35,442 nucleotides of DNA from Candidatus Albibeggiatoa sp. nov. BB20 (GCA_016744725.1 JADGDW010000020.1:1-35442), one strand, 5' to 3'; counted from the first letter of the stretch, positions 25,414-33,982 are shown. Notes: generated by a model not told the origin, from the letters alone. A program made the numbers and translations.

Positions 25414-25860
25414 TCAAGTGTGCTGTGCTAACAAGCGATCCAATTGGTCTGCAAATGCCTTTCTATCCATTTGATTCAGTGGGTCAGGTCCTCCTGTCAT
25501 AATGCCACTGGAACGCATAGTTTCCATAAAATCACGCATGGTTAAACGGGCTTTAATATTTTCAGTGGTATACAATTCCCCACGAGGATTCAAAGCCAGC
25601 CCACCTTTTTCAATCACTTCTGCTGCCAGTGGAATATCACCTGTAATCACAATATCACCTGCACTGAGTCGTTTTACAATTTCATTATCTGCGATGTCAA
25701 AACCTGATGCGACTTGCACAAATGAGATATAACGAGAAGGAGGTATTTTCATAAAATGATTAGCAATCAACGTTGTTGGTATTTGTGTACGTTGTGCAGC
25801 TCGGAATAAAATTTCTTTAATCACCGCAGGGCAAGCATCGGCATCAACCCAAATATTCAT
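25414..25860 (-). CDS. yaiI: UPF0178 (DUF188) protein YaiI
   Basis: A 148-residue protein that begins MNIWVDADACPAVIKEIL; the WVDADACP motif defines the DUF188/YaiI/YqxD family. Further family segments are VASGFDIADNEIVKRL, DIVITGDIPLAAEVIEKG and the C-terminal MTGGPDPLNQMDRKAFADQLD. The family is thought to have a PIN-like nuclease fold with acidic residues placed as in metal-dependent nucleases, but its cellular role has not been settled. Length is normal and the motifs are complete. It runs toward mnmE, with 64 bases between the two stop codons and no clear terminator. Confidence 0.95.
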   Translation of the reverse strand: MNIWVDADACPAVIKEILFRAAQRTQIPTTLIANHFMKIPPSRYISFVQVASGFDIADNEIVKRLSAGDIVITGDIPLAAEVIEKGGLALNPRGELYTTENIKARLTMRDFMETMRSSGIMTGGPDPLNQMDRKAFADQLDRLLAQHT

Positions 25861-26042
25861 TTTTGTATCCTTACTAAAAATAAGACAATATTTAATTTAG
25901 AGCACTTTGTACCATAGGTCAAAATGAACTGAAAAGAGTAGAATATACTTTATGTAGTCACATTTTTGTGATTTTAATATCGTCACCAAAAGCACTATAG
26001 AACCGATTTGACATCTACAATATATAATATTTTCACCATTAA

Positions 26043-26172
26043 GACGCAGAGCGTCTAAGCTACATTCCAGCGGAGACCGTTGGAACGAGAGAACAAGAAA
26101 AAACATTTTTTTCAAATAATTATGACTAATCACTACGCTCAGCGTGGTAACTCAGCTTTGACGCTCTGCGTC
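26043..26172. repeat. Palindromic intergenic repeat family B
   Basis: GACGCAGAGCGTC stands at the left end and its reverse complement GACGCTCTGCGTC at the right end; each is itself a five-base dyad. Between them are GGAGACCGTTGGAACGAG and the dyad ACGCTCAGCGT. A degenerate inverted copy is at 13970-14010. The rest of the gap 25861-26297 is AT-rich and shows no gene. Confidence 0.72.
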
Positions 26173-26297
26173 ATTTTGAAAATGATTTTTGTTCCATTAT
26201 CCATTAGTTGCTATAGGCTTGTGCAAAGCGTTCTATAAGCTATCTTTTTATTTACTCACAAGTTAGAATTATTTTCTATAACTATAAGGAAGGTGTT

Positions 26298-27971
26298 ATG
26301 CGCTTATTTTGGATATTTTTAAGCTATTCACTTGCATTTAACTGTTATGGTGATATTTCACTTCAAAATCATGACCCAATGACGTTGCGTTATGATGATA
26401 GTGAAAGACGTGCAGCCCCTCAACTCAGTCCCGGTTCACACCTTAAGTTATACATTCCAAGCCTACCTTATCTCTATGTTTCTCATGCAATTAATGGTGC
26501 TTTATTCCGTCCAGCAAATAATGAAAGAGGCTGGAAATATGATTTAGCAGTCAGTCATCAAAAAATCAGTGATACTGTTTATGAGTTTAAATTACGTCAA
26601 GGAGTCGAATTCCAAGATGGCACTCCTTTTGATGCAAATATGGTTTTGCTAAATATGGACTATTTTAAGAAAAAACCGTTTCTTTATAGCAAAATGCATG
26701 AAGTATTCGATTATGTGGAAAAAGTAGACGATTTTACAGTTCGCTTTCATCTGACTCAAAAATATGGCGTATTCTTAAATGATTTAGTTTGGGTACAATT
26801 TTATACTCAAGCTTATTTAGAAAAATTTGGTTGGAATGGTAAAGCAACCTGTCCAAATTTAGCAGAACCTGGTCCTTATGGTATTGGCCCTTATATTTTG
26901 ACTGAAGGCTATATTGAAGGTGATCGCAAAACCCCTAAAGCTGAGCTGGTGGCTAACCGCAATTATTGGGACAGTAATTATCCTAAAATTGAAAGAATCA
27001 CGGTTTATACTGAATATGATAGTGTACAAGCTAAAAATGATGTTTTATATAAAGAAAATGTATTAGATATTACGCCGATTGCCTTTGAAAACAAAGTAGA
27101 AACAATGCTGTCTCCTCATGCTAAATTACTAATTTCACCTTCAACAGCAAGTTATGCAATCCATATTAATATGCGTAACGGCAATCCTAAATTATTAGAA
27201 AAAAAAGTGCGTTTAGCTCTAAATCAAGCGTTAAACCGAAAATATCTACTGTATTTTGTTTATGAAGATGAAGCCCAAATTTCATCAACCTTAGCTTCAC
27301 CCAATTTCCCTGGGGTTCAAGAAGCCTCCCAATCGATTAAGCCTTATGATGAATATAGCAATCCTTATGCACCTGAAGAACAAGAACGGCTTAAATCAAT
27401 TCTTAACGGCTTAACATTGAAAGTGCTGACCCAAGAACGCTTTTTATTTTTATGGCGTGGGATTCAATACCAGTTAAGCAAAGTTGGGGTAACACTGGAT
27501 TTAAATGTCACTAATACTGAAACCGTGATTTTTCGGGAACTCCTATCCACTAATGCCCGACAGAATACAGTGGATTGGGATTTGTTAATCTGGGGTAATG
27601 ATGATTGGTTTTTCTTTCACCCTTGGACCGCCTTTTTTGTCTATCGTACGCACAATGTGTGGAGCACAGTATTTCCAGACCCTGTTATGGATAGTTATAT
27701 CGAAGACATGTTTAAAATCGCCGTGGGTGAACCCGGTTACTTAAGTGTGGTTAAAAATATCATGCAACGGGCTAATGACAATGCATACATGCTTTTTGTA
27801 CCGACACCCAATAAAGTGTTTGCAGTCAACAAAGAAGTGATTTATACCCCTTATAAAATGGCTTCCGTTCCGTTGTGGGAAATTGAATTAACCACACAGC
27901 ATCCTTCTATACGGCGTGGTGATTATTCTGAACGCTTAAAAAAACCTGTTGCCATCATATATAAAAACTAA
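26298..27971 (+). CDS. Family 5 extracellular solute-binding protein (peptide/nickel type)
   Basis: A 557-residue exported protein behind AAGGAAGG. Residues 1-18 form a rather short signal peptide (MRLFWIFLSYSLAFNCYG). The body has the family pattern: YEFKLRQGVEFQDGTPFDANMV, a GIGPYILTEG loop, ELVANRNYWDSNYPKIERI and VRLALNQALNRKYLLYF. Such proteins bind oligopeptides, nickel or other solutes in the periplasm for ABC importers. No permease or ATPase gene is adjacent; instead a chemoreceptor gene begins 19 bases downstream. This suggests that the protein hands a ligand to the receptor rather than, or as well as, to a transporter. The pairing is inference. The ligand cannot be told from the sequence. 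Confidence 0.9.
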   Translation: MRLFWIFLSYSLAFNCYGDISLQNHDPMTLRYDDSERRAAPQLSPGSHLKLYIPSLPYLYVSHAINGALFRPANNERGWKYDLAVSHQKISDTVYEFKLRQGVEFQDGTPFDANMVLLNMDYFKKKPFLYSKMHEVFDYVEKVDDFTVRFHLTQKYGVFLNDLVWVQFYTQAYLEKFGWNGKATCPNLAEPGPYGIGPYILTEGYIEGDRKTPKAELVANRNYWDSNYPKIERITVYTEYDSVQAKNDVLYKENVLDITPIAFENKVETMLSPHAKLLISPSTASYAIHINMRNGNPKLLEKKVRLALNQALNRKYLLYFVYEDEAQISSTLASPNFPGVQEASQSIKPYDEYSNPYAPEEQERLKSILNGLTLKVLTQERFLFLWRGIQYQLSKVGVTLDLNVTNTETVIFRELLSTNARQNTVDWDLLIWGNDDWFFFHPWTAFFVYRTHNVWSTVFPDPVMDSYIEDMFKIAVGEPGYLSVVKNIMQRANDNAYMLFVPTPNKVFAVNKEVIYTPYKMASVPLWEIELTTQHPSIRRGDYSERLKKPVAIIYKN

Positions 27972-27990
27972 TTTTGAGAGCGCCTTTCTT

Positions 27991-29691
27991 ATGAAAAACT
28001 TGAGTATCACTTTTAAATTTTTCTTACTATCTGGATTTTCTATTCTGGCATTAGTTAGCCTAGGGATATATGGTTTGCAAAATGTATATATGACATTCAC
28101 AGATGTTAAGCAAGTCTACGAAACTACAATTAAAATTGAACAAGCCACTCGGGAAATTGGTAATCCATTAAATGATGTTCGCCAGCTATCATTATTACTT
28201 GTCACCTCGCCAGATCAGACTTCCAAAACTGAATTACAACAGCGTCAAATTGTATTGATACAACAAATTGATAACACTTTTGATGATTGGGAAACTTTTG
28301 TCAGCCAAACGACTAAGCCTGCGTTTTTAAAATTACGTGAAAGCTGGGAACAATATAAAATTCTGGTTAGATATACCACTGAACAAGTAATTGCAGGTTA
28401 TAGAGAAGCAGCTTTTATTAATGTTAGCGGTTCTGAGCAAGAGCAATTTAACCAGTTATCCGATGATTTAAGTATATGGCTACAAGGCAAAGTAGAAGAC
28501 AGTGCCAATGTCTACCGTTCAGCTAACCAAGCTTATCAAACTACCATTACCAATGGCATTATTATTATTGCGATTTTTGCCGCTATCGTGGCAATTTTTA
28601 GCTGGTTTATCGGACGGATGATTATTAACTCATTGCGCACCGCTGTGGATATTGCCAACTCAATTGCTGAAGGTAATTTAAATACCCATATTGAAGTGAA
28701 TAGCAAAGAAGAAACAGGCAAATTAATGAATGCCTTGGTCACAATGCAAACCCAATTACGCACTCGTGTGGAAGAGGCTGATGAGACAGTGGAACGCTTG
28801 ACTAAAACCATGGGCGTGATTAAACAGGCTTCTGATTCGGTACAAATATCGTCTGAACAGATTTCACGCGGTAATGAAAGTTTAAGTCGTCGTACTGAAG
28901 AACAAGCGGCCTTTTTAGAGCAAACCGTTGCCAGCATGGAACAAATGACCAGCACTATCCAACAAAATGCCGATAATGCAGAGCAGTCAACCCAATTGGC
29001 CATCAGCGCACGTGAGAAAGCAGAACGGGGTGGCGCGGTGATTAATGCTGCTATTTTAGCCATGAAAGAAATTAGTGAAAGTAGCGAACAGGTGTCCGCG
29101 ATTATTACGGTTATTGATGAAATTGCGTTTCAAACTAATTTATTAGCTCTGAATGCGGCGGTTGAGGCAGCGCGGGCGGGTGAACAGGGTCGAGGGTTTG
29201 CGGTGGTTGCAACTGAAGTACGTAACCTTGCGCAACGCAGTGCAACGGCTGCAAAAGAAATCAAAAATTTGATTAAAAATAGCGTGCAACGGGTTGATGA
29301 TGGGACTGAATTGGTCAATCAGTCTGGTGCAACCTTGGAAAAAATTGTGGTCGCTGTGAAAAAAGTCAATGATATTATTGCAGAAATTGCCGCTGCCAGT
29401 CAGGAACAATATGCAGGGATTACTCAGATTAATAAAGCAGTCTCAAAAATGGATGAGATGACGCAGCAAAATGCCTTGCTAGTCGAAGAGGCGACTCAAA
29501 ATAGTGATAACATGCTCAGTCAGGCGGAGTCTTTGCGTGAACAATTGCTTGAGTTTAAATCTGCCAATGCCAAGAATTATGAAGAAAAACAAATTTCTAA
29601 TACAGAATCAGCAGAACCTCCGCCTAAACCAGAAAAAGTAGCGACAACGCTTAATGACGACGGTGATGATAGTGATTGGGATGAGTTTTAA
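27991..29691 (+). CDS. Methyl-accepting chemotaxis protein
   Basis: A 566-residue receptor from ATG 27991; the frame is open back into the preceding gene, but only this start gives a normal first membrane helix. TM1 is about residues 8-30, the periplasmic part about 31-185 is helical, and TM2 about 186-210 (IIIIAIFAAIVAIFSWFIG). HAMP follows to about 262. The signalling hairpin has FQTNLLALNAAVEAARAG near 380-397, then EVRNLAQRSATAAKEI. The last five residues are DWDEF, after an acidic linker; the W..F pattern resembles the NWETF tether that binds CheR in Tar. It likely forms a sensory pair with the solute-binding protein encoded just upstream. No che genes are in the window. Confidence 0.95.
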   Translation: MKNLSITFKFFLLSGFSILALVSLGIYGLQNVYMTFTDVKQVYETTIKIEQATREIGNPLNDVRQLSLLLVTSPDQTSKTELQQRQIVLIQQIDNTFDDWETFVSQTTKPAFLKLRESWEQYKILVRYTTEQVIAGYREAAFINVSGSEQEQFNQLSDDLSIWLQGKVEDSANVYRSANQAYQTTITNGIIIIAIFAAIVAIFSWFIGRMIINSLRTAVDIANSIAEGNLNTHIEVNSKEETGKLMNALVTMQTQLRTRVEEADETVERLTKTMGVIKQASDSVQISSEQISRGNESLSRRTEEQAAFLEQTVASMEQMTSTIQQNADNAEQSTQLAISAREKAERGGAVINAAILAMKEISESSEQVSAIITVIDEIAFQTNLLALNAAVEAARAGEQGRGFAVVATEVRNLAQRSATAAKEIKNLIKNSVQRVDDGTELVNQSGATLEKIVVAVKKVNDIIAEIAAASQEQYAGITQINKAVSKMDEMTQQNALLVEEATQNSDNMLSQAESLREQLLEFKSANAKNYEEKQISNTESAEPPPKPEKVATTLNDDGDDSDWDEF

Positions 29692-29735
29692 TCTTAATTA
29701 AAGCTGAGAACATTGGAACTATTTTTATTCAGAAT

Positions 29736-29765
29736 GACTGGCAGTTTACTCAAAAGCTACCAGTC
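29736..29765. terminator. Weak hairpin between convergent genes
   Basis: GACTGGCAG and CTACCAGTC form an inverted repeat with one mismatch around a short loop, in the gap between the chemoreceptor and the pentapeptide-repeat gene. No T-run follows on either strand, so intrinsic termination is doubtful. Confidence 0.3.
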
Positions 29766-29780
29766 CAAAAAAACATTCTA

Positions 29781-31190
29781 TTAATCAAAAGGCCTTCCAA
29801 ATTGAGTCAGTATCCAAATCACCATTAAGTAAATACTTAACAAAGACTGAAACCCACTGATTGAACGCATCCAACCTTTGCGCACCCGTAATGAAAATTC
29901 TCTAGGCTGTAATTGTTTAATCCAAACCCCAACATTGTATTGCTTCCAGCCAATATGAAATGCTGACAACACGCTAAAATACAGAGAAATTCTGAGCATT
30001 TTAAATTCTAATAAAAGCTGTTTAAACCAAGAATCTCCACAACAACGTTTAAAACGCAATGGGTGATAGGCATCTAAACCATGTCCGCCTTTTTTAATTC
30101 CTCTGCGCCCACTACTGGTTAAAACATTGGATTCCCAAACCACCTCAAAATAATTATGTTTGGAATCTATGCGTAGGGCTATCCAGTAAATAAAAGCAAA
30201 TAACAGGATTGAATCAACCAATAATGACAAAGGTCGCTGTGGTTCTAAGCCATACGCTGAGGTTAAATTAAACAAAATATAACTGAGTACACTGCCCACT
30301 CGTTCCCAACCACCTTGTTTCCAATTTTGTTCTTGGATTTGTAATTGTAGCAAGTTGGTGATAATCCGCTCTGTTTCACGCATCCCACTTTTACGATAAG
30401 CCGCCCGTAATGAAGCCAATACAGGGCTGCCTGCATGGGTATCATAATATTGTACATCCTTGAATAATTCATCTCTATGATGAAAGGTCGGCACGAGACT
30501 GAGAGGGTCAGGATATGAATTCACTTTGGGGTAAAATGTTGATTCACTTAGATTTGCATTGCTAAAATCACTATCGGATAAAATAGCATAAAATAAGTTA
30601 GCTCGAGTCAAATTAGCTTCGTGTAAAATCGCCTTGCTTAAGTTCGCTTCAACTAATTCAGCCCCTGTAAAATTAACATTGGATGCTTCAGCCTCGGTTA
30701 GATTGGCGCGTACCAAGTTTGCTTCTTCAAACACTACATTATATAAGTAAGCTTGGCTTAAGTTCGCTTTGATAAGTTGAGCCTTTTGTAACGATGCACC
30801 ATCTAGCCAAATACGACTTAAATTACTGGCGGTTAAATTCGCATTTTGTAACTCAGCATACATTAGATTAGCCATTGATAAATTTTTGCGTGATAAATTC
30901 AAACCTTGTAGATTTGCACCACATAGATTAATCCGCCGACGATCTTGATAATCAATCAGTTCACCTGCTTGTTCTAAATTTTTTGACTCTTTTAGCCATT
31001 CTCGATGCAAAGGTAAAAGCTGTTTTAGTAAACTATCTAACTCCTGTTGGGTAAAATTATAGTTAAAATATGGTGGTTTTGAGTTACACATCGATTCAAG
31101 GCTAATTTGTTGCTGCTCAGCCAGTAGATGTAAAGGCAGTAACAGAAAACCCAAACCAAGCAGCAGCCTATAATATTTTTGGGTAAACAT
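29781..31190 (-). CDS. Membrane protein with pentapeptide repeats
   Basis: A 469-residue protein from ATG 31190, chosen because it opens a good signal peptide (FTQKYYRLLLGLGFLLLPLHLLA); the frame extends 25 residues further up without such a start. Residues about 88-215 are pentapeptide repeats of the A(N/D)Lxx type, such as LCGANLQGLNLSRKNLSMAN and AILHEANLTRANL, which form a right-handed beta helix. The C-terminal half has hydrophobic helices (SLLVDSILLFAFIYWIALRI and LLSIYLMVIWILTQFG) and a basic loop. The arrangement suggests an exported or periplasmic beta helix anchored by C-terminal membrane segments. Function is not known for this combination. It runs against the chemoreceptor gene with 89 bases between. 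Confidence 0.87.
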   Translation of the reverse strand: MFTQKYYRLLLGLGFLLLPLHLLAEQQQISLESMCNSKPPYFNYNFTQQELDSLLKQLLPLHREWLKESKNLEQAGELIDYQDRRRINLCGANLQGLNLSRKNLSMANLMYAELQNANLTASNLSRIWLDGASLQKAQLIKANLSQAYLYNVVFEEANLVRANLTEAEASNVNFTGAELVEANLSKAILHEANLTRANLFYAILSDSDFSNANLSESTFYPKVNSYPDPLSLVPTFHHRDELFKDVQYYDTHAGSPVLASLRAAYRKSGMRETERIITNLLQLQIQEQNWKQGGWERVGSVLSYILFNLTSAYGLEPQRPLSLLVDSILLFAFIYWIALRIDSKHNYFEVVWESNVLTSSGRRGIKKGGHGLDAYHPLRFKRCCGDSWFKQLLLEFKMLRISLYFSVLSAFHIGWKQYNVGVWIKQLQPREFSLRVRKGWMRSISGFQSLLSIYLMVIWILTQFGRPFD

Positions 31191-31345
31191 AACATTCTCG
31201 GTTGTTACAATGAAATTGAGCATATTTATAGCACTTTCCTGAATATGAGTATAGAGAGGCAACATTAATTAAAAATACGCTGCCCATAATGGGTGATCTT
31301 GGGCTGATTGAAAAAATCGAATAACAATCTTTTTCAGAATAGCTG

Positions 31346-31354
31346 TGCTAGAAT
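31346..31354 (+). promoter_or_regulatory. Candidate extended -10 promoter for nadD-rsfS
   Basis: TGCTAGAAT is an extended -10 (TG, one base, TAGAAT with five of six matches) about 67 bases before the nadD start. No proper -35 is seen at 17 bases. It resembles the extended -10 site of ffh in this window. Confidence 0.42.
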
Positions 31355-31420
31355 AGTACCTACCTATTACACTGCTTTTGTTAGAATAAACATTACTGAA
31401 ATTACAGAACATATCACCGT

Positions 31421-32071
31421 ATGACAGGGCATTTACAACAAAAACCAATTGGCTTATTAGGTGGGACATTCGACCCCATTCACCACGGTCACTTACGTTT
31501 AGCTTTAGAATTATATGAACGTCTTAATCTTGCTGAAGTCCGTTTGATTCCTTCGGCAAATCCTCCACATCGAGAATCTCCAACAGTAACCGCTGAATTG
31601 CGGCTAGAAATGGTACGTGCTGCGATTGATGGTTTACAAGGTATTATTGCTGACGACCGTGAATTAATGCGCTCGGGTCCTTCCTATATGGTAGACACCT
31701 TAAAAAGTATCCGAGAGGAAGAAGATTCTCGCCCTGTTTATATGATTTTAGGAATGGATGCATTTATGAATTTGCATAGCTGGCATTGTTGGGAACAGTT
31801 GCTGAACTATGCACATATTTTGCTGGTCAGAAGACCGGGGAAATTATTACCAATGACTCATATTATGCGCGGTTTTTTAGATTTAAATCGAGCAAAAACC
31901 CTTGATGAATTACAGATTAGAGCCGCTGGTAAAATTTATATTGAAGATATTCCTCCTTTGACTATTTCAGCAACACAAATTCGCGGTTTACTCGCCACGG
32001 GTCGAAATCCTCGTTATTTACTGCCACGACCTGTTTTAAATGTGATTAATACCCATCAACTTTATCGTTAA
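31421..32071 (+). CDS. nadD: Nicotinate-mononucleotide adenylyltransferase
   Basis: A 216-residue nucleotidyltransferase. The N-terminal GGTFDPIHHGHL (residues 14-25) holds the HxGH nucleotide-binding motif, and ISATQIR (182-188) is the C-terminal counterpart. It joins nicotinate mononucleotide and ATP to give deamido-NAD, the step before NAD synthetase. Length and motifs are normal for NadD. No clear ribosome site precedes ATG 31421, although the frame fits the family start. rsfS follows after 12 bases, the order found in most gammaproteobacteria; the usual next gene rlmH is not here. A nicotinamidase-like gene lies in the window too but on the other strand far away. Confidence 0.96.
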   Translation: MTGHLQQKPIGLLGGTFDPIHHGHLRLALELYERLNLAEVRLIPSANPPHRESPTVTAELRLEMVRAAIDGLQGIIADDRELMRSGPSYMVDTLKSIREEEDSRPVYMILGMDAFMNLHSWHCWEQLLNYAHILLVRRPGKLLPMTHIMRGFLDLNRAKTLDELQIRAAGKIYIEDIPPLTISATQIRGLLATGRNPRYLLPRPVLNVINTHQLYR

Positions 32072-32083
32072 TTTTGGAGTCCT

Positions 32084-32440
32084 ATGCAGCCAGAACAACT
32101 ACTTGAAATTGTGAACCTCGCTTTAGAAGACCTAAAGGCTCAAGATATTAAAGTCTTAGATGTTCGAGAAATGAGTTCCGTTACTGATATTATGGTTATT
32201 GCCAGTGGTACATCTACTCGGCAAGTCAGTTCCATTGCGCGGAATGTAGAAGAAGAAGCTAAAAAGAATGGTGTACGTGCTATAGGCAGCGAAGGCCTTG
32301 ACATTGGAGAATGGGCTTTAGTCGATTTGGGTGATGTCGTAGTGCATGTGATGCTACCAACAGTGCGTGATTTTTATCAGCTTGAAAAACTATGGTCAGA
32401 TATAGGTTCAGATATAGATCAAGAAGAAACGAAAGATTAA
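32084..32440 (+). CDS. rsfS: Ribosomal silencing factor RsfS
   Basis: A 118-residue protein with the family segments DLKAQDIKVLDVREMSSVTD, MVIASGTSTRQVSSIA and GLDIGEWALVDLGDVVVHVM. RsfS (Iojap/YbeB) binds ribosomal protein uL14 and keeps the two subunits apart when nutrients are short. GGAG seven bases before the ATG, inside the 12-base gap after nadD, shows both are translated from one message. The acidic tail (IGSDIDQEETKD) is a little longer than in E. coli. Nothing else is unusual. A hairpin about 100 bases downstream may end the transcript. Confidence 0.96.
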   Translation: MQPEQLLEIVNLALEDLKAQDIKVLDVREMSSVTDIMVIASGTSTRQVSSIARNVEEEAKKNGVRAIGSEGLDIGEWALVDLGDVVVHVMLPTVRDFYQLEKLWSDIGSDIDQEETKD

Positions 32441-32538
32441 GCTGTATTTTTGTAGTCTGATTTGATCGATGACAAAAAATAAAGCCACATCCCTTTAAAA
32501 ATCCATTATCTCCTATCGATGAAATAGTAATCATGGCT

Positions 32539-32572
32539 GGAGTGCAAGTGATCTGATGCTCTTTTGCACTCC
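32539..32572. terminator. Candidate bidirectional hairpin
   Basis: GGAGTGCAA (32539-32547) and TTGCACTCC (32564-32572) form a perfect nine-base stem with a 16-base loop between the convergent rsfS and DUF4412-like genes. It ends ten bases before the minus-strand stop codon. No T-run follows the stem, so it may only stall polymerase or protect 3' ends. Confidence 0.45.
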
Positions 32573-32582
32573 CTGATAGATT

Positions 32583-33371
32583 CTAGCGGCGACGCGGCTG
32601 CATCATTTGTTGTATTTCCTGCACACTCAATGGCGTAAAGCCTTTCAATGAAAAGAAATTTTCTGTCACTGACGCATCAGTTTTAATCATTACCACTTCG
32701 TTACGTATTTTTCCTGCTAATTGTCCCGTTGCATACACACTCTTCATTCTCATTCCTAATGCTTTCATTTGCAGTTCTAAGTCTTGGTATGCTTGTGCAC
32801 AAGGGTGTTGTTGCTGTGGCACTTTAGGCGTATTGGCTTTTTGTGCTTTTTTAATGGTGTGCATGGTTTTATCAAATTGTGCAATATGTCCTGTTTCTGC
32901 AGCTTGTTTAGAAAAGTAGTCATTTGAACACAATTCACCATTTGCAATGACTTGATAATGCTCGGTTGGATAGCCTGCAATCTCAATATTTTCATCTTCC
33001 ACTTTGACTAATTCTGCATGAACAGAAGCAGACGGTGGTAGTACATTTTGTCCGCGAAACGTCGGCATATTTGGCATTGCCTGACGTGGTGGTTGGCGTT
33101 GATTCGAATTTAAACGCATGATGCTGGGGTCAAAGTAACGTTTCTTTTCTGGGTTTACCATATAAATTTTTTGCATTTTTAAATCTATTAAACGATAACC
33201 TTGTGGCGCTTGATTGGTCGAGGTAATTTGCATTCGTGCATAATCGGCACTGATATAAACTTGTTGAGTCTGTCCTTGAGCATTGCGTACTTCAACCATG
33301 GTCTCAGCCCAAGCATTGATTGCCAATAAACTTAATCCAGCCATGATGAAACTTAAATAAAGCCTTCTCAT
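32583..33371 (-). CDS. Exported DUF4412-like protein
   Basis: A 262-residue protein with a clear signal peptide ending AWA (residue 22). The segment VYISADYARMQITS, then LIDLKMQKIYMVNPEKKRYFDPS and IAGYPTEHYQVIANGELCSNDYF recalls the DUF4412 pattern: a beta-rich periplasmic domain with an isADkaR start and a dlkk..y.ld..kk.Y repeat. Two Cys (in GELCSND and HPCAQAY) may form a disulphide. The C-terminal part ends in QQMMQPRRR. The biochemical role of this family is not established. The ribosome site AGGAGG lies seven bases before the ATG. It reads away from the phasin promoter region, so its own promoter probably lies in the shared 251-base gap. Confidence 0.72.
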   Translation of the reverse strand: MRRLYLSFIMAGLSLLAINAWAETMVEVRNAQGQTQQVYISADYARMQITSTNQAPQGYRLIDLKMQKIYMVNPEKKRYFDPSIMRLNSNQRQPPRQAMPNMPTFRGQNVLPPSASVHAELVKVEDENIEIAGYPTEHYQVIANGELCSNDYFSKQAAETGHIAQFDKTMHTIKKAQKANTPKVPQQQHPCAQAYQDLELQMKALGMRMKSVYATGQLAGKIRNEVVMIKTDASVTENFFSLKGFTPLSVQEIQQMMQPRRR

Positions 33372-33482
33372 ATATCCTCCTGAAATTGTAAAGTATTGTT
33401 ATCAAGGCGGTTCACTATAACAGACCCCCTATATTAAGTACTATGTTTTTACTTGTTTTTTTAAATTTTCCTAAAAAAAGTA

Positions 33483-33511
33483 TTGACAAGGTATATTGAA
33501 TATATTATTGT
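33483..33511 (+). promoter_or_regulatory. Candidate sigma-70 promoter for the phasin gene
   Basis: A perfect TTGACA (33483-33488), 17 bases, then TATTGT (33506-33511, four of six matches). It is placed about 110 bases before the phasin start and overlaps the left edge of a TGC-rich dyad. Confidence 0.5.
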
Positions 33512-33537
33512 GCAATGCAACATTATGTTGCAGCGCA
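33511..33537. promoter_or_regulatory. TGC-rich dyad, possible PhaR-type operator
   Basis: GCAACATTATGTTGC (33517-33531) is a perfect inverted repeat with one central base. It extends outward to TGCAATGCAACAT on the left and ATGTTGCAGCGCA on the right, 11 of 13 bases symmetric, and a further GCAACA follows. It begins at the -10 of the phasin promoter, where a repressor would act. TGC-rich sites are known for the PHA regulator PhaR, which is not encoded here; the link is inference. Confidence 0.5.
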
Positions 33538-33622
33538 ACATAAGAAACAGCCTTAGATTGCTGTTGAAAACAGAATTCATTTTAGTCGTATTTTCTTAAA
33601 ACTTTTACTTAAGGGTCTTATT

Positions 33623-33982
33623 ATGCAAGCTCAATTCATGGAACAATTTTCAAAAGCAGGTCAACAATCTTTAGATACTGCTAAAAAATTTGCTGAACTT
33701 AACAATGCTTTTTTCAAAGGCTTAACTCAGCATCAAGTTGACACTGTTAGCAACTACATGGAAAATGCTAGCCAACACGCTAGTAAATTAACTGAAGCTA
33801 AACGTTTACAAGACATTTTGGCAGTTCAAAACCAATTTGCTCAAGAAGCAAACAAAATTGCTATGAGTAACGCTCGCACTAGCTTAGACATGATGGCTGA
33901 CGCTAAAAACCAATTCGCAGCATGGTACGAAAATAGCGTAAAAGGTGCTGCTGAATATATTCCAGCTAAAGTAGCTAAATAA
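33623..33982 (+). CDS. Phasin family protein
   Basis: A 119-residue, almost wholly helical amphipathic protein. The order MEQFSKAGQQSLDTAKKFAE, LNNAFFKGLTQHQVDTVSNY, AQEANKIAMSNARTSLDMMA and FAAWYENSVKGAAEYIPAK is that of phasins, which coat polyhydroxyalkanoate granules and limit their number and size. AAGGG lies ten bases before the ATG. The gene has its own promoter, a dyad that may be an operator, and a strong terminator, so it is a single-gene unit, as fits an abundant granule protein. No PHA synthase or PhaR gene is in the window. Codon choice looks restricted and regular compared with neighbours, which hints at high expression. Confidence 0.93.
   Translation: MQAQFMEQFSKAGQQSLDTAKKFAELNNAFFKGLTQHQVDTVSNYMENASQHASKLTEAKRLQDILAVQNQFAQEANKIAMSNARTSLDMMADAKNQFAAWYENSVKGAAEYIPAKVAK

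Noticed and set aside
25897..26133. 78-codon minus-strand frame
   Set aside because: It runs through the family B repeat, has no ribosome site and no family-like pattern.
28536..29063. 175-codon minus-strand frame inside the chemoreceptor
   Set aside because: It is the reverse of conserved HAMP and signalling-domain codons.
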